A stretch of DNA of 64,000 nucleotides from VRUE01 sp963716735 (GCA_963716735.1 OY970321.1:1674001-1738000); one strand, 5' to 3'. Positions 46,156 to 53,733 are shown, numbered from the stretch's first letter. A program made the numbers and translations. Notes: a model not told the origin generated them from the letters alone.

Positions 46156-46205
46156 AGGCCGCATGAAGGAACGCGGCCTGCGTATACAGATTTCGTAAAG
46201 GTCCC
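46156..46205 (-). promoter_or_regulatory. Putative kdp promoter/KdpE site and leader hairpin
   Basis: On the minus strand CTTTACGAAATCTGTATACG (46180-46199 region) is an AT-rich island in GC-rich DNA, with TTTACG and TATACG as possible -35/-10 or KdpE half-sites. AGGCCGC/GCGGCCT (46156-46179) forms a leader hairpin. Tentative. Confidence 0.4.
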
Positions 46206-46223
46206 TACAGCTACGCTCGCGAG

Positions 46224-46718
46224 GTGAACACCCCGCTGTCAGAGTCACACGAACGCGCCATCAAGGGCGGGATCGCGACGATCGGCGCTGCCGGCGCCAT
46301 AGTGGCGTTCTTCTCGCTCAGCCTGCCCCTTGCAGCTGCGTGCGTCGTCGCGGTGGCGGCCGTAGTCGTTTGGTCGTTCCGCAGCGTCCGGCCCAAGCCG
46401 AGCCAGATTCTCTTCGTTGCGGTCCTCGCCGCCGGCCTGGGGTTTGCGATCGCCTGGTACGAAGAGACCGACTCGGATCGGGTCTATGACTTCGTCGTCG
46501 TCCCCAAGAACCCGGTCGCGATGCAGTACGCCTTTCCGGGTCCGCGCCACGAAACCACGAGTTCTCCTGTTCTCGGATATGGCGAACACGTCGAAGTCGA
46601 TTGCTACTTGGAAGGCTATGACGAGAAGCCGTGGCTCGCCCTGGCTAACGGCAACTTCCTGCCAGCCCACGAACTGGTCCCAGCGGAGGGGTCGACCGAC
46701 GAGCCACCGGCCTGCTGA
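46224..46718 (+). CDS. Membrane protein of unknown function
   Basis: 164 residues from GTG 46224; TACGCT 7 nt upstream could make a leaderless promoter. Two membrane segments (GGIATIGAAGAIVAFFSLSLPLAAACVVAVAAVVVW and ILFVAVLAAGLGFAIAWY) precede an extracytoplasmic ~90-residue domain (SPVLGYGEHVEVDCYLEGYDEKPWLALANGNFLPAHEL) with an SH3-like look. It is divergent from kdpF and converges on kdpE. A link to K+ stress is possible from position only. Confidence 0.7.
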   Translation: MNTPLSESHERAIKGGIATIGAAGAIVAFFSLSLPLAAACVVAVAAVVVWSFRSVRPKPSQILFVAVLAAGLGFAIAWYEETDSDRVYDFVVVPKNPVAMQYAFPGPRHETTSSPVLGYGEHVEVDCYLEGYDEKPWLALANGNFLPAHELVPAEGSTDEPPAC

Positions 46719-46737
46719 TCTGGAAGCGCGTTCTGGA

Positions 46738-47418
46738 TCAGCCGGCGAAGCGGTAGCCGACACCGGGGTCGGTGCGGATGTAGCGAGGACCGTCGTCGGG
46801 CTCGATCTTGCCGCGCAGATTGGCGACGTGGGCGCGCAGCACCTGGACGTCGTCTTCGTACTCCACCCCCCACACCTCGACCAGCAGCGAGCGATGCGTC
46901 ATCAGACGGCCGCGGTTCTGCGCGAGCGTGCGCAGCAGATCGAACTCGGTCGGGGTCAGGTGGACCTCCTCGCCGTCGCGGCGCACGGCGCGGGCAACGA
47001 GGTCGATCTCCAGGCCATCGGCGGCGATCAGCGGTTCCGACGTCTCGGGCTTGGCCCGCCTCAGCGCGGCCTCGAGCCGCGCCACCAGCTCCGGCGGTCC
47101 GAAGGGCTTGGTCACGTAATCGTCGGCGCCGGCTGCCAGCGCCCGCACCTTCGCCTCCTCCTCACCGACGGCGGAGAGGACGATGATCGGCATCTCGCTC
47201 CACTCGCGCAGCCGCTTCGTCACCTCGACCCCGTCGATGTCGGGCAGCATCAGATCGAGGATCGCGGCTGCCGGCGGCTTCACCGCAGCCCGGTCCAGGG
47301 CCTCCTCGCCGGTGGAGGCGGTGACCGCCTCATAGCCGGCATCGCGCAGGATCACCCGCAGGGCACGGAGGATCTGCGGCTCGTCGTCGCAGACCAGGAC
47401 GCGGGTCGCCCCGTTCAT
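46738..47418 (-). CDS. kdpE: KdpE-type response regulator
   Basis: 226 residues from ATG 47418. The receiver domain has RVLVCDDEPQILRALRVIL, the phospho-acceptor Asp in AILDLMLPDIDGVEV, and the conserved Lys in DYVTKPFGPPEL. An OmpR-type winged helix follows, with LTPTEFDLLRTLAQNRGRLMTH, VQVLRAHVANLRGKI and terminal GVGYRFAG. Overlaps the kinase gene stop (ATGA). It should activate the kdp promoter. Confidence 0.95.
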   Translation of the reverse strand: MNGATRVLVCDDEPQILRALRVILRDAGYEAVTASTGEEALDRAAVKPPAAAILDLMLPDIDGVEVTKRLREWSEMPIIVLSAVGEEEAKVRALAAGADDYVTKPFGPPELVARLEAALRRAKPETSEPLIAADGLEIDLVARAVRRDGEEVHLTPTEFDLLRTLAQNRGRLMTHRSLLVEVWGVEYEDDVQVLRAHVANLRGKIEPDDGPRYIRTDPGVGYRFAG

Positions 47419-48563
47419 GCCCCGCCTCCGTCGTGCGGCGGCAGGGTGACTACGAAGCTGGTCCCCTGTCCCGGCAGCGACTCGACTGCGATCTCGCCTC
47501 CGTTGGCCTCGACGAACCCCTTGGCGATCGCCAGTCCGAGCCCGGAGCCGGCGTTGGTCGCGTCCCCGTGCTGGAAGGGGTCGAAGATCCGCTCCCACTC
47601 GTCCTCGGCTATGCCCGGTCCCTGATCGACCACGCGGACGACGATATTGCCGCCCACCACCCGCGAGCGGACCTGCACAGGACGACCGTTCCCGTAGCGG
47701 ACCGCGTTCTCAAGCAGGTTCGCGAAGACACGTTCAAGCTGGGCGGCGTCGGCGTTGACCATCGGCAGCTCCGCGTCGAGCGCCAGCCGAATCGACTCCG
47801 ACTTGCCCTGCCCCTGCCGCGCCGCCTCGAGCACCTCGGCGAGATCGACCGGCCCTCGGTGCGGCTCGGCCTTGCCGGCCTCTAGCCGGGACATGTCGAG
47901 GAGGTTCTCGACCAACCGCGAGAGCCGCCCGCCCTCGCCAACGATCCCCTCGCTCAGCTCCCCGCGCTCCTCAGCGGTCAAGGTCTCCGAGCCGAGCGCA
48001 GAGCCGCTGGCGATGATCGAGGTCAGCGGCGTCCGCAGGTCGTGGGAGATCGAGCGCAGCAGCACCGTCTTCAGCTCGTCGCTGCGTCGCACCGCCTCGG
48101 CTTGCACCGCCTCGGCCTGCATCCGGTCCCGCTCACGGGTCAGCGCCTCCAGCTCCGCCAGCGCCCGGTCGGCCTCCTCGCGGCGTCGCTCGGCTTCGAC
48201 AGCGCGGGCACGCGCAAGGCCGGCGACGGAACTGCTGACGATCGCCGCAATCACGAACGCGACCAGCGCAACCCAGTTCTCCTCCTCGGCGATCGTGAAG
48301 CGATACAGCGGCGGGATGTGGAAGAAGTTGAAGGCGGCGGCGCTGACGATCGAGGCAAACAGCCCCAGCCGCAATCCCCACACGGTCGAGATCAGCAGGA
48401 TCGCTGGCAGGTAGACGATCCCGAGCGAGACGACCGGCGCTATCTCCTTCAGCGGGTAGACCAGGAGCGTTCCCGCCGCGACCCCGGCCAACGTCGCCAC
48501 CAGTCCAAGCCAAGCCGCTGGCGGCTGAAGTCCGAGGCTGAGTGGAAACCGTTGCCGTCGCAT
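47415..48563 (-). CDS. KdpD-like sensor kinase (DUF4118 + histidine kinase), separate half
   Basis: 382 residues. Four membrane segments of the DUF4118 region (WLGLVATLAGVAAGTLLVYPL onward, FNFFHIPPLYRFTI between) are followed by a coiled coil (~115-165), HisKA with the phospho-His in SISHDLRTPLTSI, and HATPase motifs LLENAVRYGNG, VVDQGPGI and GSGLGLAIAKGF. This is exactly the C-terminal half of KdpD. The N-terminal half is encoded after kdpB at 40424-41533, so the sensor is split into two proteins. Confidence 0.92.
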   Translation of the reverse strand: MRRQRFPLSLGLQPPAAWLGLVATLAGVAAGTLLVYPLKEIAPVVSLGIVYLPAILLISTVWGLRLGLFASIVSAAAFNFFHIPPLYRFTIAEEENWVALVAFVIAAIVSSSVAGLARARAVEAERRREEADRALAELEALTRERDRMQAEAVQAEAVRRSDELKTVLLRSISHDLRTPLTSIIASGSALGSETLTAEERGELSEGIVGEGGRLSRLVENLLDMSRLEAGKAEPHRGPVDLAEVLEAARQGQGKSESIRLALDAELPMVNADAAQLERVFANLLENAVRYGNGRPVQVRSRVVGGNIVVRVVDQGPGIAEDEWERIFDPFQHGDATNAGSGLGLAIAKGFVEANGGEIAVESLPGQGTSFVVTLPPHDGGGA

Positions 48564-48651
48564 CGACCATCAGGGTAGGGCTGGGGCCATCTCGATCGCG
48601 CGCCGCCAGAGATCGCGGCAGCCGGGGCTGGCGATAGACACACCGCCGTCG

Positions 48652-49098
48652 GTGGTGCGAGACTCAGCCGCCGTGGATTTCGACGTCCAACTTGACCAGC
48701 AGCACCTTGAGCGGCTCGGCGCTACGGAACCGATCACCGGCTTGATCGAGTTGATCTGGAATGCGCTCGACGCCGATGCTGACGAGGTCAAGGTCGAGTT
48801 TGGCCGGAATGCTCTGGACGGAATCGAGGAGGTCCGCATCGTCGACAACGGTCACGGGATGACCCAGCAGGAAGTGGTCGACGGCTTCGGCCGCCTCGGC
48901 GGTTCTTGGAAGCGAGCTGCGAAACGCTCGAAGGCAGGCCGCGCCCTTCATGGCCGAGATGGTCGGGGCCGGTTCCTGGCTGCGGGCCTAGGCGGCCGCC
49001 TTCGGTGGCATACCGTGGCTGAGGATCCAGACGATTCTTCGCGGCGGCTCGCTCTCGACGGCGATCCTTCGCCCACCCCCGGCGGGAGCCTCAAGTAA
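48652..49098 (+). pseudogene. GHKL-type ATP-binding protein, 3'-truncated
   Basis: GTG 48652. TGLIELIWNALDADADEVKV, VDNGHGMTQQEVVDGFGRLGGSWK and GRALHGRDGRGRFLAAGLGGR are the N, G1 and G2 boxes of an HSP90/MutL-like ATPase. Related proteins run to several hundred residues, but this one ends after 148, soon after the G2 box. The last residues (DGDPSPTPGGSLK) have no family look and overlap the antisense remnant. It is interpreted as the 5' part of a gene cut by a deletion. Confidence 0.65.
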
Positions 49099-49236
49099 GA
49101 CCTCGAGGTCTTCTTCGACCAACCCCAGCGACCCCGCCAAGAGGAGCAACGCACGCACGTCTGACTGGATGTCGGCCTCGGTGCGACCTTTCGCTCCCGA
49201 TGACAGGCGTAATGTAATGTCATTGAGCCCCGCCAC
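48988..49236 (-). pseudogene. N-terminal fragment of a restriction/methyltransferase-like gene
   Basis: 82 residues: DITLRLSSGAKGRTEADIQS then DVRALLLLAGSLGLVEEDLEVLLEAPAGGGRRIAV. The GRTEADIQSDVR.LL pattern followed by L-E-x-x-x-x-x-x-R-R-I-x-V resembles the start of large R-M or N6-methyltransferase proteins. It then stops after unrelated sequence. It overlaps, on the other strand, the broken 3' end of the ATPase gene, so both ends appear fused by one deletion. Family call is tentative. Confidence 0.45.
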
Positions 49237-49342
49237 TTGAGGACCGTAACGTCAATCAGGGATAGTGGCTGCAGTTCTGCATGCAACCTGACAGCACACG
49301 CCCCCCGGAAGCTAACCAAAACGCGGAGGTCCCACCGGGGCT

Positions 49343-49489
49343 TCAGTAGAACTCGAGCGTGGGCCGCCGCCAGCGGTCGACGTCTCGAAGTATGTGCAGG
49401 TCGCCAATCACCCGCGCCTGTCCTAGCGCTTCCTGGTCAGAGAGCCCGTCCAGGCGATCTCGGTTCTCTTCCGATCCGACGGCGCTGCC
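49343..49489 (-). pseudogene. Possible C-terminal protein fragment
   Basis: A minus-strand frame reads SEENRDRLDGLSDQEALGQA then RVIGDLHILRDVDRWRRPTLEFY and stops at 49343. It looks like protein-coding sequence (regular helix pattern, aromatic end) but has no clear start after the PIN-like gene. It may be a gene remnant or a very short gene. The rest of 49237-49502 holds nothing recognisable. Confidence 0.3.
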
Positions 49490-49502
49490 GGTACCTGCCC
49501 TT

Positions 49503-50075
49503 CTACCTAAGGAGTGCCCGCTCTGGGCAATCTTGGCGCACCCGCTCGCCAAACCCCTTCCACTTGTCGCGATTGGTGAAGCATGCCCGCCAGACCCGCT
49601 CGCCGTCGGCATAGGCCAGGGCCTCGGCGCAGACCATCTCGACTACAAGGCTCGGGGTCGTGACGACCTTGAGCTGGCGGTCGCGGGCTAGGGTCTTGCC
49701 GTAGTGATCGTCGGTGATCACCGTGAACTCCTCTCCTTGCTCACGGCGGACTTCGGCATAAAAGACGCTGGCTATCTCCCCCACATCCTCACGAGGGTGG
49801 GTGCCGGCGACGCTGACCGCTTTCCTCGCCTCAGCGACTTTCGCAGCGACACTCAGGTCAAGGACACGAACGCGCTCGTCGGGAAAGGCGCCCAGAAAGG
49901 CGCGCAAGGCGGCTGACCCCTCGGCTTTGCGCTCGAGCTCCTCATGAACGTCGGCAACCATGTGGAGGCGGTCACCCAGATACGTGAGCAGGGAGCCCGC
50001 TAGATTCGCCCCCGCAGCACAAAAGCTCACGGGCATGGTTGAGTCGGTGAGAAGCAAGTCGGAGACGAACCTCAC
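49503..50075 (-). CDS. PIN-like domain protein of the ImmA/IrrE operon
   Basis: 190 residues from GTG 50075 (GTGA overlap with the protease gene). Acidic positions expected for a PIN nuclease are present: LLLTDSTMPVSF (first Asp), VADVHEELERKA (Glu), HPREDVGEIASV (Asp/Glu) and FTVITDDHYGKTLA (last Asp). It would be an RNase-type effector. It is the third gene after an XRE regulator and a metallopeptidase, an arrangement typical of toxin-antitoxin or stress modules. Target unknown. Confidence 0.7.
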   Translation of the reverse strand: MRFVSDLLLTDSTMPVSFCAAGANLAGSLLTYLGDRLHMVADVHEELERKAEGSAALRAFLGAFPDERVRVLDLSVAAKVAEARKAVSVAGTHPREDVGEIASVFYAEVRREQGEEFTVITDDHYGKTLARDRQLKVVTTPSLVVEMVCAEALAYADGERVWRACFTNRDKWKGFGERVRQDCPERALLR

Positions 50076-50845
50076 CCACTCGACTCGTCGCCCGTCGGAT
50101 CGACGTCCTCGAGCATTTCGTCGATCTGCTCGGCTGCGTCCTTCTCGGAGATCCGAAGGAGAGAGGCCGCGGCCTCGCGGGAGAGAAGCTCACGCCGCAG
50201 AAGGTCGGCGATCGTCGCCTGCATGGCGGCTGGAACGTAGCCCCCGCGCACGTGATGGGCTGCAATCGAGTCGCGCGACGGAGTCAGCCCCAGCTCCCTG
50301 GCCAGGTGACTGTGCCGGCCGGCTCTGATGTCTGCGTCGAACTGCCCCCCCGCACTGCTCGTAATGCGGTTCTCGTTCTCAAGCCGAAAACGGATCACTG
50401 CGGCGCTAACGTCAAAGTAGCTGGCAATTCGGACGACAACCTCAAGGTCGATCTTTGGGTCCCCGCGGCGCGAGAGCCAGTGGTCAATCGCCGGTCGGGG
50501 AGCGAGGAGTTCGGCCGCGAAGCTATTAGCTTCGCGCTCAAAGCGGTCGTCGTCGCGGAAACTGAACCGGTAGTCGAAACGTGAGCCGTGGTCCAAATAG
50601 TGATGGCCGAACTCGTGGGCAAGGGTGAAGCGCTTCCTGACCGGTTGGCGATCGTGGTTCACGAGCACAAAGCGCTCTTCCTCCAGCTGCTGATACGCGC
50701 CCTCGATCCCGCCCTCGCCGAGCGAGACGATGAAGACCTGAAGGGCCACCTCATCTTCTACCTGGCGCAGCAGATCAGGGACCGGCCCCTCAAGCGCGAG
50801 GCCCAGGGTCCGGCGAGCCTCCTCCCCAGCCCGCCCGACGCTCAT
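50072..50845 (-). CDS. ImmA/IrrE-family metallo-endopeptidase
   Basis: 257 residues from ATG 50845, the start that gives an ATGA overlap with the XRE gene; the frame is open further upstream but there overlaps that gene. Zinc motif RFTLAHEFGHHYLDHG, with downstream Glu in RFEREANSFAAELLAP. The C-terminal part (SREAAASLLRISEKDAAEQIDEML) is an extra helical domain. Family members cleave cognate XRE-type repressors, as ImmA does for ImmR. Cleavage of the adjacent regulator is the natural prediction. Confidence 0.9.
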   Translation of the reverse strand: MSVGRAGEEARRTLGLALEGPVPDLLRQVEDEVALQVFIVSLGEGGIEGAYQQLEEERFVLVNHDRQPVRKRFTLAHEFGHHYLDHGSRFDYRFSFRDDDRFEREANSFAAELLAPRPAIDHWLSRRGDPKIDLEVVVRIASYFDVSAAVIRFRLENENRITSSAGGQFDADIRAGRHSHLARELGLTPSRDSIAAHHVRGGYVPAAMQATIADLLRRELLSREAAASLLRISEKDAAEQIDEMLEDVDPTGDESSG

Positions 50846-51174
50846 CCAGACAGAGCTTTGACGCCGTGGTACTGGTCGATGCACTCCGCGAAGACCCGCA
50901 AGGACTCCGCGACGTCCGCATCGTCGGCTGCACCGGCACGAAGCAAGGCTGGGACATTTTGCCCGTCCGACTCCACGAGTTGTGCCAGCGACACCCGAAA
51001 TACGTCGCCGATCGAGACCAGCTCGCGCGCAGTGACCGTGCGCAAACCGTCCTCGAGACGACTGATGCCGCTCTGGTCGATGCCGAGCCGGGCTCCAAGA
51101 GCAGCTTGACTGAGGCCTGCCTGCTCTCTCAGCTGACGGATCCGCTCGCCGAATTCCTTGTCTGAAAGTTCCAT
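50842..51174 (-). CDS. XRE-family repressor of the ImmA/PIN operon
   Basis: 110 residues. EFGERIRQLREQAGLSQAALGARLGIDQSGISRLEDGLRTVTARELVSIGDVF is a Cro/C1 HTH (residues ~8-62). The C-terminal ~40 residues (VPALLRAGAADDADVAESLRVFAECIDQY) could be the protease-sensitive or dimer part. It is followed by the peptidase gene (ATGA) and preceded by two dyads, so autoregulation is likely. Confidence 0.88.
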   Translation of the reverse strand: MELSDKEFGERIRQLREQAGLSQAALGARLGIDQSGISRLEDGLRTVTARELVSIGDVFRVSLAQLVESDGQNVPALLRAGAADDADVAESLRVFAECIDQYHGVKALSG

Positions 51175-51187
51175 GCTGTGTCCTTCC

Positions 51188-51284
51188 CCTATGCGAGTAC
51201 TGCATAGGAGTACAGGAACAAGGAGTCGGAGTCATGCGTCTTGTAATTGGCATGTGACCATGTAGGATAGCTGTATGTACATAC
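51188..51284. promoter_or_regulatory. Divergent promoter region with two dyads
   Basis: CCTATGC-GAGTACT-GCATAGG (51188-51208) and the perfect palindrome GTATGTACATAC (51273-51284) lie between the XRE gene and the plus-strand gene at 51312. The region is AT-rich. The first is a good candidate XRE operator. Confidence 0.6.
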
Positions 51285-51311
51285 CTATGCCCATGACTAG
51301 CAAAATTTACA

Positions 51312-51740
51312 ATGCCTAAACTGATCATCACGCTAGACCTGCCCGAGGGAACTACGGTCTCGTTGAGCAGCGAGACCGGCATCGAAGTCTCGCCTGAGTC
51401 GAGCCGCGACCCCGTCGAGGAGTATTGGACGGACTACCTGAGCCCCAGCGGCCGCAAGCTCTACCGAGCCGCAGCAGGCATTGAAGACACCCTTGGGCCG
51501 GGATTTTCTTTGGAGGACATAGCCGGCCACCTAAGCGTCGACTACGAGAGCGTCAAGAGCTATCACCGCAATTCCGGTCGCACTGCGGCTAGGTGGGAGC
51601 GCGAAAAGGGAAATCCCGCGCCGGTCCAACTCGTCTTCGACGGCAACTACGGGCCACAGGAGGGAGCAAGGGGCTTGCGCTCCCGCTACAGGCTCCTGGA
51701 GGGGGTAGGCGACAAAGTCCTCGCCCAGCCTGCGCCCTGA
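51312..51740 (+). CDS. Small protein with an HTH-like core, unknown
   Basis: 142 residues. The start KLIITLDLPEGTTVSLSSETGIEV is a beta hairpin; the middle WTDYLSPSGRKLYRAAAGIE...FSLEDIAGHLSVDYESVKSYHRNSGRTAARW has the length and helix order of a DNA-binding helix-turn-helix (IA..L.V...SV..Y.RN.GR). The C-terminus resembles nothing known to me. Divergent from the XRE operon across shared dyads, so possibly under the same control. Confidence 0.6.
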   Translation: MPKLIITLDLPEGTTVSLSSETGIEVSPESSRDPVEEYWTDYLSPSGRKLYRAAAGIEDTLGPGFSLEDIAGHLSVDYESVKSYHRNSGRTAARWEREKGNPAPVQLVFDGNYGPQEGARGLRSRYRLLEGVGDKVLAQPAP

Positions 51741-51831
51741 GTGCCAGTGGTAGCTCATCTCTCGGCAGGCGGTTAGATTTTCCGCCAGCGGACGCTGACA
51801 CAGGGTTTTGTGGGGGCACGGACGCTCGCCT

Positions 51832-53232
51832 CTATCCCGTACCGGCCGTCGGCGTCGCCTCGTTCGAGGCGAGGTTCAGACTCTGACGGTATTCCAATGC
51901 CTCTGGGGTGTCCTCGTACGAGAGCAGCTCGCCGGCGACATCCAGGAGGTGAGCCTTGACCTCCTGGGGCGTCGCGTAGAAGTACTCGCGGCGCGTGTTT
52001 ACGCGATTTACCCGGCGATCCGCGAGGCGCTCGTGAAGGGCCAGCTCGATTCCAACCGCATCCTCCGAGAAGAGCAGTGCGTGCTCGTCGAAGCGGAAGG
52101 GAACCGAGGCATCGCCCAGCTCACGAATCCGGTCCTTCGGGTCGAGGCGCCTGGTCAAGCCGATCTTGACAATGCCCTCTCCAAAAGAGCCGATGTTCGA
52201 GATGACATAGACGAAACCCGCTCGGATGTTCGCCGCCCGGTAGTCGACGTCAGTTATCGCCCGGTTGATGTTCTCGAGCTCGGCCTCATGGCGGACGATC
52301 GCCGCCTGGTCGCCCTTCGCCCGCAGCACCTCGAGGACGTTGAGGTAGTGCTGGCGCTCCTTCTCAAGGCGGGCCTTCTCACGCTCCATTTCCTTCTGGG
52401 CCGCGCGCTCTTCACGGAGCCGCTCCTTCTCTTCCCGCTCCCGGTCCTTCTCTTCGGCCTGCTTTTGCCGATAGTCGGCGGTCAACTCCAGCTCCTTGAT
52501 GCGAAGCCGGTGGTACGAGGTGGAGATATGGATGTCCATCGTCTGGCCCAGCCGAGCAATCGTCGAGACGACTTTGTCCAGCCGCTCGATCGCCTTGGGG
52601 AGTTTGTAGGGCTTGAGCCCGCGGACGAGGTTGTCGGCCTCCGCGTTGTAGGCGCGAAGCATCAGCTTCGAGAAGTCGCGGACCATTCTTCGACCCTGGG
52701 GCAGGGACCCATTCACCTGCCAGTTGGTTGCGCCGTAGACAGCGCCGCCATCCTTGCGGGTCATCGCTTTGGCTTCGGTCTGCAGAGCCTTAAGCGCTTG
52801 TTGATACGCGACGGCGTCGCTGAGGGGGTGGCGGTACTCGTAGACGCCTACCTCCTGCAGAAGGGCAGTCTCCTCCGTCACCACCACCTGCTCGCGGAGC
52901 TCGCTCAGCCGCCCGTCAAGCTCCGACTTCTCCTTATTAAGCGACGCAAGTTCTCCTTGAAGCACCTCCTGTGCCTCGTGCGCCTGCCGAGCAATCTCGG
53001 CCGCCGCCTCCTCGCGCTCAGTCGTCAGCTGCGTGCGCTGCTCCTCGACCTCTTGCCGAAGGCCGTCTCGCATCTGCTCCAGTTCGGCTATGGAGAGAGC
53101 ACCGAGCCGCTCCAGTTGCTCGCGTAGATGCCCAACTTCAACCATCAACTCTCTAGCGCGCTTGCGAGCCCCAAAGATCGGAACGCTTTCCTCCGCGGGC
53201 GTCGACGCCTGGACCTCTCCTGCCTCCATCAC
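51832..53232 (-). CDS. DUF4041 / T5orf172 GIY-YIG protein
   Basis: 466 residues. Coiled coil ~30-120 (VGHLREQLERLGALSIAELEQM onward), then a DUF4041-like region (EVGVYEYRHPLSDAVAYQQALKALQTEAKAM, RDFSKLMLRAYNAEADNLV, KAIERLDKVVSTIARLGQTM), a second charged coiled coil (~245-310), and a C-terminal GIY-YIG-type T5orf172/Mug113 domain (GFVYVISNIGSFGEGIVKIGLTRRLDPKDRIRELGDASVPF). Such proteins occur in phages and in mobile or defence-rich regions; activity is unproven. It is the last gene before the right island end. Confidence 0.85.
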   Translation of the reverse strand: MMEAGEVQASTPAEESVPIFGARKRARELMVEVGHLREQLERLGALSIAELEQMRDGLRQEVEEQRTQLTTEREEAAAEIARQAHEAQEVLQGELASLNKEKSELDGRLSELREQVVVTEETALLQEVGVYEYRHPLSDAVAYQQALKALQTEAKAMTRKDGGAVYGATNWQVNGSLPQGRRMVRDFSKLMLRAYNAEADNLVRGLKPYKLPKAIERLDKVVSTIARLGQTMDIHISTSYHRLRIKELELTADYRQKQAEEKDREREEKERLREERAAQKEMEREKARLEKERQHYLNVLEVLRAKGDQAAIVRHEAELENINRAITDVDYRAANIRAGFVYVISNIGSFGEGIVKIGLTRRLDPKDRIRELGDASVPFRFDEHALLFSEDAVGIELALHERLADRRVNRVNTRREYFYATPQEVKAHLLDVAGELLSYEDTPEALEYRQSLNLASNEATPTAGTG

Positions 53233-53437
53233 TCCCCCTTCCGACGACGTTAAGAGGCGATCCTAGTCCTGTCTCGGAACAATGGGAGATCTCTGTGCGT
53301 CGGCAACGCAACTAAAAGTGTAGTCGTTTTCTCGGGAAACCAGGGCGAAGCAAAGCTTCCCTGGGAAGCGAGGCAACACGTTTCCAACCGCCTTGCGCCG
53401 ATTTCGGGCACTTCTCGCCAGGAGTGCCCGACTCCCT

Positions 53438-53467
53438 GCATATCGCCGCATATCCCTGCGTATCCGC
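53438..53467. repeat. Three tandem 10-bp repeats near attR
   Basis: GCATATCGCC GCATATCCCT GCGTATCCGC, 95 bp before attR. The order and spacing resemble integrase arm-type sites, and a similar sequence is found near attL in inverted orientation. Confidence 0.6.
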
Positions 53468-53561
53468 GACAGGAACACCGCGACGGAAGACACTCGCAGA
53501 CTGCAACTAATTGCCTGCTAATCGCGGATTTCTGAAGCCGTGTCTCAGTTAGTAGCCTCGT

Positions 53562-53606
53562 TGGATCGCACCCAGGAGGTCGGCGGTTCGAATCCGCCTA
53601 GCTCCA
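53562..53606 (+). repeat. attR: detached 3' half of tRNA-Ala(CGC)
   Basis: Identical to 39014-39058 over 45 bp. There is no acceptor 5' strand or D-arm upstream, so this is not a functional tRNA gene. Confidence 0.88.
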
Positions 53607-53687
53607 CTTCAGGAAGGCACTGCTAGTCGGGGCCTTCTGTGTTTCGGAATCCCCGGCGATCCCGCCGTATCGCGGTCAGCGACCCAA

Positions 53688-53720
53688 ACATAAGTGGCCC
53701 CAGCGGCGCGCTAACGCCCT
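53688..53720 (+). repeat. 33-bp repeat beyond attR (copy of 39243-39275)
   Basis: ACATAAGTGGCCCC and following bases, 30 of 33 positions identical to the left copy. It lies 81 bp past attR; the left copy lies 184 bp past attL. Confidence 0.75.
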
Positions 53721-53733
53721 GGGGCGGGTAGGG

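Larger units (their letters stand above)
39014..53561. mobile_element. tRNA-Ala-integrated genomic island, integrase lost
   Basis: About 14.5 kb between the intact tRNA-Ala(CGC) and a detached copy of its 3' 45 bp. Supporting signs: a frameshifted gene directly inside the left end, truncated ATPase and restriction-like genes, a regulator/protease/PIN module, lower GC in the right 5 kb, and short tandem repeats near both ends. No integrase, relaxase or phage gene remains. The kdp genes in the left part have host-like composition, so the element may be composite. Confidence 0.65.
53233..53733. other. Gene-free right end of the island
   Basis: About 500 bp without a convincing gene. It holds an inverted pair GGGCACT/AGTGCCC near 53407, three 10-bp tandem repeats at 53438-53467, attR at 53562-53606, a weak GAAGG/CCTTC hairpin just after it, and the 33-bp repeat at 53688. 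Short minus-strand frames at 53250-53506 lack codon bias and homology and are not called as genes. Confidence 0.6.

Noticed and set aside
53250..53506. Short minus-strand frames near attR as an integrase remnant
   Set aside because: They contain no tyrosine- or serine-recombinase motif and lack the codon bias of neighbouring genes.
53562..53606. Second tRNA-Ala gene
   Set aside because: Only the anticodon-to-3' half is present; the 5' acceptor strand and D-arm are missing.
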